A stretch of DNA of 64,000 nt from Rhodococcus sp. SGAir0479. Lineage in GTDB: Bacteria; Actinomycetota; Actinomycetes; Mycobacteriales; Mycobacteriaceae. The stretch spans positions 186,001-250,000 of the forward strand of contig NZ_CP039432.1 in NCBI RefSeq assembly GCF_005484805.1. Reading direction: 5' to 3'. A program made the translations under genes and the position numbers. The notes under the pieces were generated by a model. It was not told the DNA's origin. It ran no database searches and saw only the letters and a list, made by a program, of their open reading frames with translations. Below, in pieces: positions 55,042 through 63,006 of the stretch; position 1 is the stretch's first letter; the number at the start of each line of letters is the position of its first letter.

Positions 55042-55665
55042 GTGGTGACGGTGCTGCCGCGCTCGGTCACAGCTCTCGGTGTCGCGGTGCTGGCGCTTCT
55101 GTTCGAGCGGCCCATGCATCCGTACGAAATGTTCCAGCTCCTCGGTGCGCGCCGCCGGGACCGCGTCGTCAAGGTGCGGCCGGGCTCGCTATATCACGCC
55201 GTCGAGCGGCTCGAACGAGACGGACTCGTGGTGGTCTCCGGCACCGACCGGCAGGGTAACCGCCCCGAGCGCACGACCTACGAGATCACCGACACCGGAC
55301 GGGCCGCGGTGCGGGAATGGGTGACCGACACCGTTCCCGCGCCGACGCCCGAGTATCCGCGATTCACACTCGGGCTCGCCGAACTGCACAACCTCGGCTC
55401 CGCCGAGGCGCTGGCCCTGCTCGACCGGCGCATGGAGGCACTCGGCGTCGAACTCGCCGAGCTCGACGCACTGGAGCGGCTCGCGCAGGAGCGTGCGGTG
55501 CCGGAACTGTTCACCATCCCGTTCTCGTACACCCGGGCCATGGTCGAGGCCGAGCTGGCCTGGTTGCGCACGTTCGTCGACCGGGTCCGCGGCGGCGACG
55601 TCCCGTGGGTGACGGAAGAACACCTCGCATCACTGAAGCTTGCTGATCAGAAGGGCAACCGATGA
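55042..55665 (+). CDS. PadR-family transcriptional regulator
   Basis: A 207-residue PadR regulator with an N-terminal winged helix (VAVLALLFERPMHPYEMFQLLGARRRDRVVKVRPGSLYHAVERLERDGLV, RPERTTYEITDTGRAAVREW) and a helical dimerisation end (ALALLDRRMEALGVELAEL). PadR proteins typically repress multidrug exporters; here an MFS exporter overlaps by 4 bp. GTG 55042 is used; GTG 55045 is equally possible. An 18-bp perfect palindrome lies just upstream. Confidence 0.92.
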   Translation: MVTVLPRSVTALGVAVLALLFERPMHPYEMFQLLGARRRDRVVKVRPGSLYHAVERLERDGLVVVSGTDRQGNRPERTTYEITDTGRAAVREWVTDTVPAPTPEYPRFTLGLAELHNLGSAEALALLDRRMEALGVELAELDALERLAQERAVPELFTIPFSYTRAMVEAELAWLRTFVDRVRGGDVPWVTEEHLASLKLADQKGNR

Positions 55666-57167
55666 ACACCGAAATCCGGCCGTGGCCGGCCCTGTGGGCC
55701 CTCTGTCTGGGCTTCTTCATGATCCTCGTCGACAGCACGATCGTCGCCGTCGCCAACCCGGTCATCACCGCCGAACTGAACACCGATGTCAACGCCGTCA
55801 TCTGGGTGACGAGTGCGTACCTGCTCGCCTACGCGGTGCCGCTGCTGGTCACCGGGCGCCTCGGTGACCGGTTCGGCCCCAAGAACATGTACCTGATCGG
55901 CCTGGTCGTGTTCACCCTCGCGTCGCTGTGGTGCGGTCTGTCCGGCGGCGTGGAGATGCTCATCGTGGCCCGCGTGTTCCAGGGTCTGGGTGCCGCACTG
56001 ATGACGCCGCAGACGATGGCCGTGATCACGCGCATCTTCCCGCCCGACAAGCGTGGCACCGCGATGGGACTGTGGGGTTCGGTAGCGGGCGTCGCGACGC
56101 TGGTCGGTCCGATCCTCGGCGGTGTCCTCGTCGACAACCTCGGCTGGCAGTGGATCTTCTTCGTCAACGTGCCCGTCGGTGTGGTCGGATTCCTGCTGGC
56201 GTGGCGTCTGGTTCCGTCGCTGCCGACCAACAACCACAAGTTCGACATGATCGGTGTCGCGCTCAGCGCGATCGGTCTGTTCTGCATCGTGTTCGGTCTG
56301 CAGGAAGGCAATTCGTACGACTGGGACGCGCGCACCTGGGGCTTGATCGCGGGTGGCCTCGTCGTGATGGGCGTGTTCGTGTGGTGGCAGAAGGCCAACC
56401 GCAACGAGCCGCTGGTGCCGCTCGGACTGTTCAAGGACCGCAACTTCTCGGTGGCCAACGTCGGCATCGCCGCGATGGGTTTCTCCATCACCGGCGTCAT
56501 GCTGCCGTTCATGTTCTACGCGCAGAGCGTGACCGGGCTGTCGCCGACACGTTCGGCTCTGCTGATGGCGCCGATGGCGATCGTCACGGGCATCCTGGCG
56601 CCCTTCGTCGGACGGCTCGTGGACAAGGCGCACCCGCGGCTCATCGCCGGTCCCGGCTTCCTGGTGTTCGCGCTGGCCACCGCGTGGTTGGCCACCAGCC
56701 TCACGCCGACCACGCCGGTCTGGCAGATTCTGCTGCCGATGGCCGTCATCGGTGGCTCCAACGCGTTCATCTGGGCGCCGCTGGCCGCGACCGCGACCCG
56801 CAACCTGCCGCCGGCCCACGTGGGAGCCGGTTCGGGCGTCTACAACACCACCCGCCAGGTGGGTGCCGTTCTCGGCAGCGCCGCGATGGGTGCGCTCATG
56901 ACGTCGCGGATCACCGCCGAGCTGTCCACGCTCGGTGTCGCAGGTGGTGGCAACATCAGCCAGGAGTTCCGCGGTCAGCTGCCGGAGATGGTGCGCGAGC
57001 CGTTCTCGACCGCGATGTCGCAGTCTGCGATGCTCCCCGCCGTCGCCCTCCTGGTCGGCTTCGTGGCCGTGATGTTCTTCGCCAACCCGCGCAAGGAGGC
57101 CGGTCGTTCGCAGGAGGTTCCGGTCGCTTCCGGCGGCGACGCCGAATCGGTGCCGACCCGGCGCTGA
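55662..57167 (+). CDS. MFS drug exporter, DHA2 (EmrB/QacA) family
   Basis: A 501-residue, 14-helix multidrug exporter. Motif D1 (LVDSTIVAVANPVI), motif A (GRLGDRFGPKNMYLIG), motif B (RVFQGLGAALMTP), and motif C (GPILGGVLVDNLGWQWIFFVNVPVG) are all present. Proton-driven export of hydrophobic drugs is expected, with PadR as its regulator. It overlaps PadR by 4 bp (ATGA). The gene ends 7 bp before a convergent histidine kinase, and its terminator lies in that gene. Confidence 0.94.
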   Translation: MNTEIRPWPALWALCLGFFMILVDSTIVAVANPVITAELNTDVNAVIWVTSAYLLAYAVPLLVTGRLGDRFGPKNMYLIGLVVFTLASLWCGLSGGVEMLIVARVFQGLGAALMTPQTMAVITRIFPPDKRGTAMGLWGSVAGVATLVGPILGGVLVDNLGWQWIFFVNVPVGVVGFLLAWRLVPSLPTNNHKFDMIGVALSAIGLFCIVFGLQEGNSYDWDARTWGLIAGGLVVMGVFVWWQKANRNEPLVPLGLFKDRNFSVANVGIAAMGFSITGVMLPFMFYAQSVTGLSPTRSALLMAPMAIVTGILAPFVGRLVDKAHPRLIAGPGFLVFALATAWLATSLTPTTPVWQILLPMAVIGGSNAFIWAPLAATATRNLPPAHVGAGSGVYNTTRQVGAVLGSAAMGALMTSRITAELSTLGVAGGGNISQEFRGQLPEMVREPFSTAMSQSAMLPAVALLVGFVAVMFFANPRKEAGRSQEVPVASGGDAESVPTRR

Positions 57168-57174
57168 CCGTAGG

Positions 57175-58317
57175 TCATCCCGCGGCCGGGAGGTGGACTG
57201 TGACGAGCAGTCCGCCTCCCGGCCGCGGTCGTATCCGCAGGTCGCCCTCGTGGACCTCAGCGATGCGGGCAACGAGAGCCAGCCCCAGTCCGTACCCGCG
57301 GCGGTGCGGCCGGCCGAACTCGTCGCGGACGGACTCGTGGACACGGCCGCGGCCACGCAGGAACGGCTCGTGGAGGCGGGACGTCTCCTCGGCCGTGAAG
57401 ATGTCACCGTCGTTCTCGATCGCGAGAGTCGCCCCTGTGGCATTCCCGACGGCGCCGCCGGTCCGCACGATCAGCTCGCCGCCGCGAACGTTGTGCCGGA
57501 CGGCGTTCTGGACGAGATTGACGACGAGCTGGGTGAGCAGCGCCCGGCTGCCGACGGCGCGGGCCGGCTCGAGACCGCTCCGGATGCGTAGGCCGAGAGC
57601 ATCGGCCTCCTCCGCCGTCTCCGCCAGCGCCTCGGCGACGACGGCGGCCAGATCGACGACGTCCGTGTCCGTCGCCGTGGTCCCGACGTCCGCGAGATCG
57701 AGCAGCGCCTCCGTGAGACCCACGGCGCGGGCATTGGTGAGCGCGAGCCGCTCCAGCAGGGTGGGATAGTCCTGCGCATCCGGGTGCCGGCGGGCGACGT
57801 CGAGCATGGTGGCGGTGACCGCCAACGGCGTCCGCAGTTCGTGCGACGCGTTGGCCGCGAACCGTTGTCGTGCCGCGAACTCCGCGCCGAGTCGGTCCAG
57901 CATGTGGTCGAAAGTATCGGCCAGTTGCCGGAACTCGTCGTTCCGTCCGGTGAGATCGATGCGGTGGTCGAGGCGCCCGGTGGCGGCGATCCGCGCCGCC
58001 TCGTCGATCCGCCGCAGCGGCCGCAGCACCCACCCGGCGAGCAGCCAGCCGCCGATGATCCCGACGAGCGCCAGACCCGCGAGCAGTACCCCGGACAGTC
58101 GCAGCAGGGCATCGAGAATCTCCTGGCGGGACGCGACACCCGTCCCGCTCTCGCTCTCGCTCGGATTGGCCGCAGTCAGTGGATAGTTCGGCACGTACCG
58201 CAGCACGACGTACGCGCCCGCGAGCACCACCGCCCCGGCGGCGACGAGGAAGGCGGCATAGCTCACGGCCAGTCGCAGCTGCGCACTCCGGCGTGCGGGC
58301 GGACGGTCCTCACGCAC
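57175..58317 (-). CDS. Sensor histidine kinase, VanS/CutS-like
   Basis: A 380-residue kinase with helices about 20-40 and 72-97, HAMP, H-box FAANASHELRTPLAVTATMLDVA (H159), N-box QLVVNLVQNAVRHN, and a G-box [16 protein letters not shown]. It lacks a large external domain (only about 30 residues), typical of intramembrane-sensing kinases. The start is GTG 58317 with 8 bp overlap to its regulator. The very end of the gene carries a large hairpin (57180-57228). Confidence 0.92.
   Translation of the reverse strand: MREDRPPARRSAQLRLAVSYAAFLVAAGAVVLAGAYVVLRYVPNYPLTAANPSESESGTGVASRQEILDALLRLSGVLLAGLALVGIIGGWLLAGWVLRPLRRIDEAARIAATGRLDHRIDLTGRNDEFRQLADTFDHMLDRLGAEFAARQRFAANASHELRTPLAVTATMLDVARRHPDAQDYPTLLERLALTNARAVGLTEALLDLADVGTTATDTDVVDLAAVVAEALAETAEEADALGLRIRSGLEPARAVGSRALLTQLVVNLVQNAVRHNVRGGELIVRTGGAVGNATGATLAIENDGDIFTAEETSRLHEPFLRGRGRVHESVRDEFGRPHRRGYGLGLALVARIAEVHEGDLRIRPRPGGGLLVTVHLPAAG
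57180..57228 (+). terminator. Terminator of PadR-MFS operon inside the convergent kinase gene
   Basis: A 20-bp stem (57180-57199 with 57209-57228, one mismatch) and a 9-nt loop start 13 bp after the MFS stop. All of it lies in the last 17 codons of the kinase gene read from the other strand. Confidence 0.7.
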
Positions 58318-58987
58318 GGTCGTGCTCCGGGTCGACGAGCCGATAGCCGGATCCCGGGACGGTACGGACGAGATCCGGTTCGCCGAGGGCCTTGCGGAGC
58401 GTCGAGATCGTCACCCGTGGCGCCGTCGTGAAGGGGTCCGCGTGCTCGTCCCAGGCCTTCTCCAGCATCGTCTCGGCGCTGACGACACCGCCGTCCGCAC
58501 GCAGGAGCAACTCGAGCACCGCGAACTGTTTGCGGGTGAGCTTGACGAACCGACCGTCGCGATACGCCTCGCGGCGGAACGGATCGAGCCGCAGATCCGC
58601 GAACTCCAGCACCGGCGTCGACGTGGCGGCAGGACGCCGGGCCAGCGCGTGCAGGCGGACGATCAACTCCTCGAGGTCGAACGGCTTGGTCAGATAGTCG
58701 TCGGCGCCCAACCGGAATCCGTCGAGCTTGTCGGTGAGTCGCGCTGCGGCGGTGAGCATCAGGACCCGCGTCGCAGGATGGTTCCGCGTGATCGCGGCGC
58801 ATACGTCGTCGCCGTGCACGCGAGGGAGATCGCGGTCGAGGACGACGATGTCGTAGTCGTTGACGCCGATCCGTGCGAGCGCCTCCGCACCGTCGAGGGC
58901 AACGTCCGCCGCGATCGCCTCGAGCCGCAACCCGTCCCGCAGCGCCTCGGCCAGAAACGGCTCGTCCTCGACGATCAAGACCCGCAT
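58310..58987 (-). CDS. Response regulator, OmpR family (VanR/CutR-like)
   Basis: A 225-residue OmpR regulator: acidic pocket IVEDEP, D51 in IVVLDRDLPRVHGD, K101 in DDYLTKPF, then a winged helix LTRKQFAVLELLLRADGGVVSAETMLEKAWDEHADPFTTAPRVTISTLRKALG and TVPGSGYRLV. It is transcribed with the kinase (8-bp overlap) and is divergent from the VanY-like gene, its probable target. ATG 58987. Confidence 0.93.
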   Translation of the reverse strand: MRVLIVEDEPFLAEALRDGLRLEAIAADVALDGAEALARIGVNDYDIVVLDRDLPRVHGDDVCAAITRNHPATRVLMLTAAARLTDKLDGFRLGADDYLTKPFDLEELIVRLHALARRPAATSTPVLEFADLRLDPFRREAYRDGRFVKLTRKQFAVLELLLRADGGVVSAETMLEKAWDEHADPFTTAPRVTISTLRKALGEPDLVRTVPGSGYRLVDPEHDRA

Positions 58988-59160
58988 TCACATCTCCAGT
59001 GCCGACTCGCGCCGGCGGGTCTCGCCGGTGCCCCGCCAGTGTAGAGAGACGCCATGTTGCGCAAATGTGTGGAAGCCGCCCTACGCTCACGCAACCCCGC
59101 GCGCGGTGGAGTGTCCGGCGACAGGCCCGAGAGCCGGGCCGGCAACCGAAAGAGCACTCC

Positions 59161-59763
59161 ATGCGCATTCCGCAACGGACGCCCCTCGTTCGTATCCTCG
59201 CGGCCGCGGCCGTGAGCGGGTCCCTGCTGGCGCCATCCGCGTGCGCCTTCGTGGAGGGCGGAGCCAAGGCCGTCCGGGAGTTCGACGACCGACGTGGGTC
59301 CGTGGCGGTGTCGCGCGGGATCGATGCCTCGGACGGGTACATCCCGTCCGGAAGCTCGCTCTCCCCGGCGGACGACACCCATTCGGCGCTCGCGAATCTC
59401 GAGCCGGCCCTACGCGCCGCAATGCGATCCGCGGCGGCGGACGCGCAGGCCGACGGCATCCGAATGGTGGTGACCAGTGGCTGGCGCAGCGCCCGCTACC
59501 AGCAGTCGCTGCTCGACGACGCCGTCTGGACCTACGCCGACGAAGCCGAGGCACGCCGATGGGTGAACACTCCTGACCGATCCACTCACGTGTCCGGGCA
59601 CGCCGTCGACATCGGGCCCACCGACGCCGACAGCTGGCTCGCACAACACGGTGGGCGGTACGGACTGTGCCAGACCTACGCGAACGAGATGTGGCACTTC
59701 GAACTGGCCACGGCACCCGGCGGAACCTGTCCGGCTCAGAGGGCCGACGCGTCCGCGGGGTGA
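59161..59763 (+). CDS. D-Ala-D-Ala carboxypeptidase, VanY-like (M15B)
   Basis: A 200-residue exported zinc peptidase that trims D-alanyl-D-alanine from peptidoglycan stems. An N-terminal signal region (LVRILAAAAVSGSLLAPSACAF) includes a Cys28 in a weak lipobox-like PSAC. Zinc ligands H143 and D150 (STHVSGHAVDIGP) and H179 with catalytic E176 (EMWHF) are complete, as is the SGWRSARYQ loop. It is divergent from the VanRS-like pair, whose likely target it is. ATG 59161. Its end overlaps the ZapE gene end by 28 bp. Confidence 0.9.
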   Translation: MRIPQRTPLVRILAAAAVSGSLLAPSACAFVEGGAKAVREFDDRRGSVAVSRGIDASDGYIPSGSSLSPADDTHSALANLEPALRAAMRSAAADAQADGIRMVVTSGWRSARYQQSLLDDAVWTYADEAEARRWVNTPDRSTHVSGHAVDIGPTDADSWLAQHGGRYGLCQTYANEMWHFELATAPGGTCPAQRADASAG

Positions 59764-60812
59764 CGGTCTCCGGCTGCGGCCTCGGCCTCTGTGCGCAGTC
59801 GTCGCAGCCGGCTGCCGAGGCGGGCCAGATCTGCCGGGGGACAGTCTTTTCCGAGGAGGAAATCCCGGTCGCCGTGGGCGAGGAAGGTGACTGTGACGTC
59901 CTGGTCGTACAGAACGTCGACCAGGTTGACGAACCGTTGCGCGGCCTCGCGCCCGACGGCGTCCGGTCCGGGGACGTCGCTGACGACCCACGACCGGTGG
60001 AGGCGAGCGAGGCTGAGATAGTCGGCGGGCGCGGTGGCGGCGCCGCACAGGTCGTCGAACGTGAACCACAGGCAGTCGGAGTCGGCGCGCAGCGCATTCA
60101 CCGGGTGCCCTGCGGGTGTGAGACTTCTCCGCTCGTGCGCCCCCGGTCGAGTGAGTCCGATCGCGCGGAGTTGCTGCGGGGAGCCGGCGACGACCCAGGA
60201 ACCCGACGCGAACCCGGAGTCGTGCCGCGTCGTCGTCGTCCGGTAGTCGGTGTCCCCGTCCATGGACACGACCGTCATCGTGCGCTCGATGAGCGCGATC
60301 GTCGGTACGAAGGCGTCGTGGAACAGGGGATCGGGAAGCAGCGCGTCCGGCGGATGGTTGGACGTGGCCACCACCGTAATGCCGAGGTCGAGCAGCCGTG
60401 GGAGAAGGCGTTCGAGCAGCCGGGCGTCGCCGATGTCCTGAACGTGGAACTCGTCGAAGCAGACCACGCGCGCGCGGCGGAGCAGTGCGTCGACGGCGGC
60501 CGGGAAGTCATATCGGGATCGGACGAGGTTGGTGTGCAGCGCGCGAAAGAACTCGTGGAAGTGCAGCCGCACCTTGTCGTTCGTCGGGACGGCGGCGAAG
60601 TAGGCGTCCATCAGCCACGTCTTGCCCCGACCGGGCGGACCCCACAGGTAGACACCGAGTCCCGTGACGTCCGTCAGGGCTCCGGCGGCGCGCCGCTGGA
60701 CCGCGTCGAGTGCGAACCCCTCGGCGCCCGAACGGGTCTCGAACACCTGCACCGGCACCTGGAAGGGGCCGCGCGACTGTCGTGGACGCTTCACGCTGCG
60801 GGACTCTATCAT
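59736..60812 (-). CDS. zapE: Cell-division ATPase ZapE (AFG1-like)
   Basis: A 358-residue AAA-type ATPase of the AFG1/ZapE family, which in other bacteria binds FtsZ during stress and cytokinesis. Walker A GPPGRGKT (58-65), Walker B VVCFDEFHVQDIGDA, sensor VVATSNHPPDAL, and DLCGAATAPADYLSLARLHRSWVVSDVP are typical. ATG 60812 lies inside the operator palindrome shared with the divergent TetR gene, so repression would directly block transcription or translation start. Confidence 0.88.
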   Translation of the reverse strand: MIESRSVKRPRQSRGPFQVPVQVFETRSGAEGFALDAVQRRAAGALTDVTGLGVYLWGPPGRGKTWLMDAYFAAVPTNDKVRLHFHEFFRALHTNLVRSRYDFPAAVDALLRRARVVCFDEFHVQDIGDARLLERLLPRLLDLGITVVATSNHPPDALLPDPLFHDAFVPTIALIERTMTVVSMDGDTDYRTTTTRHDSGFASGSWVVAGSPQQLRAIGLTRPGAHERRSLTPAGHPVNALRADSDCLWFTFDDLCGAATAPADYLSLARLHRSWVVSDVPGPDAVGREAAQRFVNLVDVLYDQDVTVTFLAHGDRDFLLGKDCPPADLARLGSRLRRLRTEAEAAAGDRHPADASAL

Positions 60813-60821
60813 CGTAGAGTC
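60802..60821. promoter_or_regulatory. Perfect operator between ZapE and TetR genes, overlapping the zapE start codon
   Basis: GACTCTA-TCATCG-TAGAGTC is a perfect 7-bp inverted repeat with a 6-bp centre. The centre holds the reverse complement of the zapE ATG. TAGAGT on the plus strand could be the -10 of the TetR gene. Binding of the TetR protein would affect both genes. Confidence 0.7.
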
Positions 60822-60836
60822 TGTCAGGATGGAGAC

Positions 60837-61484
60837 ATGAGTCACCGCCCGTCCCGTCGCGACGCGATCTGTGAGGCTGCCCTCGACCTCGCGGCCGAGG
60901 GGGGAAACCACGCCGTCACGCATCAGGCGATCGACAAGCGTCTGGGGCTCGCGAAGGGCTCGACGTCGTACTACTTCCGTACCCGCGAGGCGCTCGTGAC
61001 TGCGGCGGTGCGGCGGCTGACCGACCGTTCGCGGTCCGCCTTCCTCGCGGTGTACACCGACGCGGTACCGCCGACGCTCGACAGTGCTGCCGAGTTGATC
61101 GGCGGTCAGCTCGAGCACTTGACGACGGTGCGCCGCCGGGACGTCCTCGCCCGGTACGCGCTCGCGGTCGACGCCGCGGCGGACGCCGAGCTTCGCGTGG
61201 CGATCGCGTCGTGCCTGTTCTCCGTCGAGAAGGCGACGACACTGATGGACGCGCTCGGTGCCGCCGACGCGGAGGTGACGGCGTACGACTTGATCAGCCT
61301 GTTGGAGGGGTTGCTGTTCGATGCCGTCTACGGGGCGCGATCGGTGCTCGGGGAGAGCGCGCGAGCGCGAGGGATTCGGTTGCGCTCGACAGTGCACACG
61401 TGGTTGGTCTGCCTCGTTCCCGTTCGGGCCGTCGATCGGCGTGGACACGGACTATCGGAGCGCCTCGTCCAGCACGGCGAGTAG
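60837..61484 (+). CDS. TetR/AcrR-family regulator
   Basis: A 215-residue TetR-type repressor: RDAICEAALDLAAEGGNHAVTHQAIDKRLGLAKGSTSYYFRTREALVTAAVRRL, with the SYYF recognition helix, and a C-terminal TetR_C_41-type half. ATG 60837 has GGATGGAG before it. Divergent from zapE with a perfect palindrome between. The 3' end overlaps the alpha/beta hydrolase gene end by 33 bp tail to tail. Confidence 0.9.
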   Translation: MSHRPSRRDAICEAALDLAAEGGNHAVTHQAIDKRLGLAKGSTSYYFRTREALVTAAVRRLTDRSRSAFLAVYTDAVPPTLDSAAELIGGQLEHLTTVRRRDVLARYALAVDAAADAELRVAIASCLFSVEKATTLMDALGAADAEVTAYDLISLLEGLLFDAVYGARSVLGESARARGIRLRSTVHTWLVCLVPVRAVDRRGHGLSERLVQHGE

Positions 61485-62321
61485 CGCCGGCGCGGGCGCC
61501 ATCGGCAGGGTGTAGTGAGTTGCGCTGTCCAGCATCCTCGTTCGGGCCGTAGGTATCGCATTGGTCACCCGGGACCGGACCCGGTCCACATTGTGGATCC
61601 GACTGCGTTCGGCAAGCACCACGGTTGTCGGGCACTGCAGGTCGGCGAGAGCGCGGCGGCTGGGGCGGCGCGGCACGACGGGCCTGGTCGCGGGAAAGTG
61701 CTCGGCTCCGAACCCGACGAGATCGAGCCAGTCCCGGTCCAGATCGGAACCTGCTGTCTCCCAACCGATGAGCGCGCGCTGCCGCTTCGCGGTGGGACGC
61801 AGCAAGAGCGGGAGAGCGCGAAGGAGGTAACCCGGCCGCATGCCGGCAAAGCATGCGTTGGGATCGACGAGGACCAAGCGACGGACCTTGTCCGGGTTCC
61901 GCAACGCGTAGGCCAGGGCCACCATCGCGCCGTACGAGTGACCGACGAGCGCGACGGATTCGAGCCCGAGCGCGTCGAGTACGGCGGACAACCAGCCGAG
62001 TAGATCGTCCACCGTCCGCAGGCGGGAACCCGCGACGCTGCGGCCGGGGTCGCCGAGTAGATCCACGGCGTATACGCGATGCGTCGCGGCGAGCTCGCCC
62101 GCGACGGCGAACCACGACGTGGACGACGCTCCAGCACCCGGTAAGAGCACCACCGGCGTCCCGTCGTCCGGACCGCACACGTTGACGTGCGTGACTCCGT
62201 GCCGAGTCGTCACCGAACGTCCGACAACGGGGGCGGCCCACTTGTCGAGCACCCGGTCGTATCGGTCGAAGTACTCCTGTCCGGCCGGCGTCGCGGCGAA
62301 GCCGTTCGTCGTCATTTCCAT
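61452..62321 (-). CDS. Alpha/beta hydrolase
   Basis: A 289-residue alpha/beta-hydrolase of the epoxide hydrolase/haloperoxidase-like type. The nucleophile is S in VALVGHSYGAMVAL (GxSxG, about 129-133), the oxyanion HG appears as LLPGAGASSTSW, and the His is in DSATHYTLPMAP. Substrate unknown. ATG 62321 or the ATG two codons later starts it. It is divergent from a MarR gene with operator sites between, so it is likely inducible. The C-terminus overlaps the convergent TetR gene. Confidence 0.9.
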   Translation of the reverse strand: MEMTTNGFAATPAGQEYFDRYDRVLDKWAAPVVGRSVTTRHGVTHVNVCGPDDGTPVVLLPGAGASSTSWFAVAGELAATHRVYAVDLLGDPGRSVAGSRLRTVDDLLGWLSAVLDALGLESVALVGHSYGAMVALAYALRNPDKVRRLVLVDPNACFAGMRPGYLLRALPLLLRPTAKRQRALIGWETAGSDLDRDWLDLVGFGAEHFPATRPVVPRRPSRRALADLQCPTTVVLAERSRIHNVDRVRSRVTNAIPTARTRMLDSATHYTLPMAPAPALLAVLDEALR

Positions 62322-62340
62322 CGTGCACCCCTCCGAATTC

Positions 62341-62373
62341 TCTCGATGATCGAGAGGTTAGACTATCGAGATA
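62341..62373. promoter_or_regulatory. MarR operators between hydrolase and MarR genes
   Basis: TCTCGAT-G-ATCGAGA (62341-62355) is a perfect 15-bp palindrome, and TATCGAGATA (62364-62373) is a near palindrome containing the same half-sites. They lie in the divergent promoter region, a two-site operator arrangement expected for MarR control of both genes. Confidence 0.65.
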
Positions 62374-62397
62374 AAACCGTCGAGGATCGGAGCCGAA

Positions 62398-62868
62398 GTG
62401 ACCCACTCCCGCGACCGCGAGGCCATGGCGTACGTGCACCGCCTCCGGGCGCTGACCGTCGAACTGAATCTCCTGGGTTCGGAGTTCGCGACGCGGAACG
62501 GCCTGCATTCCACCGATCTTCAGGCGTTGATCTGCCTGTTGGACGCCGTGCGGTCGGGTACCCCGCCCACGCCCGGGTGGCTCGGCAGCCAGCTCGGTAT
62601 CAGTTCGGCGTCCACGACCGCCTTGGTCGATCGCCTCGAGGCCACCGGGCTGCTCGCACGGACACGGGACACCGAGGATCGTCGTCGCGTGCTGGTGACG
62701 GTCACCCCGCGGGCCGAGGAACTCGGGTGGTCGTTCTTCGGTCCGCTGATCGGGCGAGTGGTGGACGTGATCGATACCTTCTCGCCGGGGGAGCAGCAGA
62801 CGATCTCCACGTTCCTCGCTCGTATGCAGGATGCAGCGTCCGACGCTCGCGACTTGCACCGGTCCTGA
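62398..62868 (+). CDS. MarR-family transcriptional regulator
   Basis: A 156-residue MarR protein: STDLQALICLLDAVRSGTPPTPGWLGSQLGISSASTTALVDRLEATGLLARTRDTEDRRRVLVTVTPRA, with the wing DTEDRRR. GTG 62398 is used. It is divergent from the alpha/beta hydrolase gene, and two related palindromes (62341-62373) lie between, so it likely represses both. A large hairpin follows (62926-62970). Confidence 0.88.
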   Translation: MTHSRDREAMAYVHRLRALTVELNLLGSEFATRNGLHSTDLQALICLLDAVRSGTPPTPGWLGSQLGISSASTTALVDRLEATGLLARTRDTEDRRRVLVTVTPRAEELGWSFFGPLIGRVVDVIDTFSPGEQQTISTFLARMQDAASDARDLHRS

Positions 62869-62925
62869 TCTTCGCTCGCGGCGGCACTTCTTGGGCCGCA
62901 GCGCCCTCGGGTACGTCTGGTCACG

Positions 62926-62970
62926 CCGTTGTAGCCGACACCCATACCCTTCGGATGTCGGCTGCAACGG
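62926..62970. terminator. Hairpin between convergent MarR and DUF222-HNH genes
   Basis: 62926-62943 (CCGTTGTAGCCGACACCC) pairs with 62953-62970 with two mismatches over 18 bp, leaving a 9-nt loop. A TTT follows on the plus side. It could terminate both genes. It could also be one end of the repeated 13E12-type unit. Confidence 0.55.
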
Positions 62971-63006
62971 TTTCAGGGCCGTTGTGGCGTCGTCGCTCTC
63001 CCTCGA

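Noticed and set aside
55647-57443. 598-codon minus-strand open frame
   Set aside because: Shadow of the DHA2 exporter; no family motif and His/Arg/Gln-rich.
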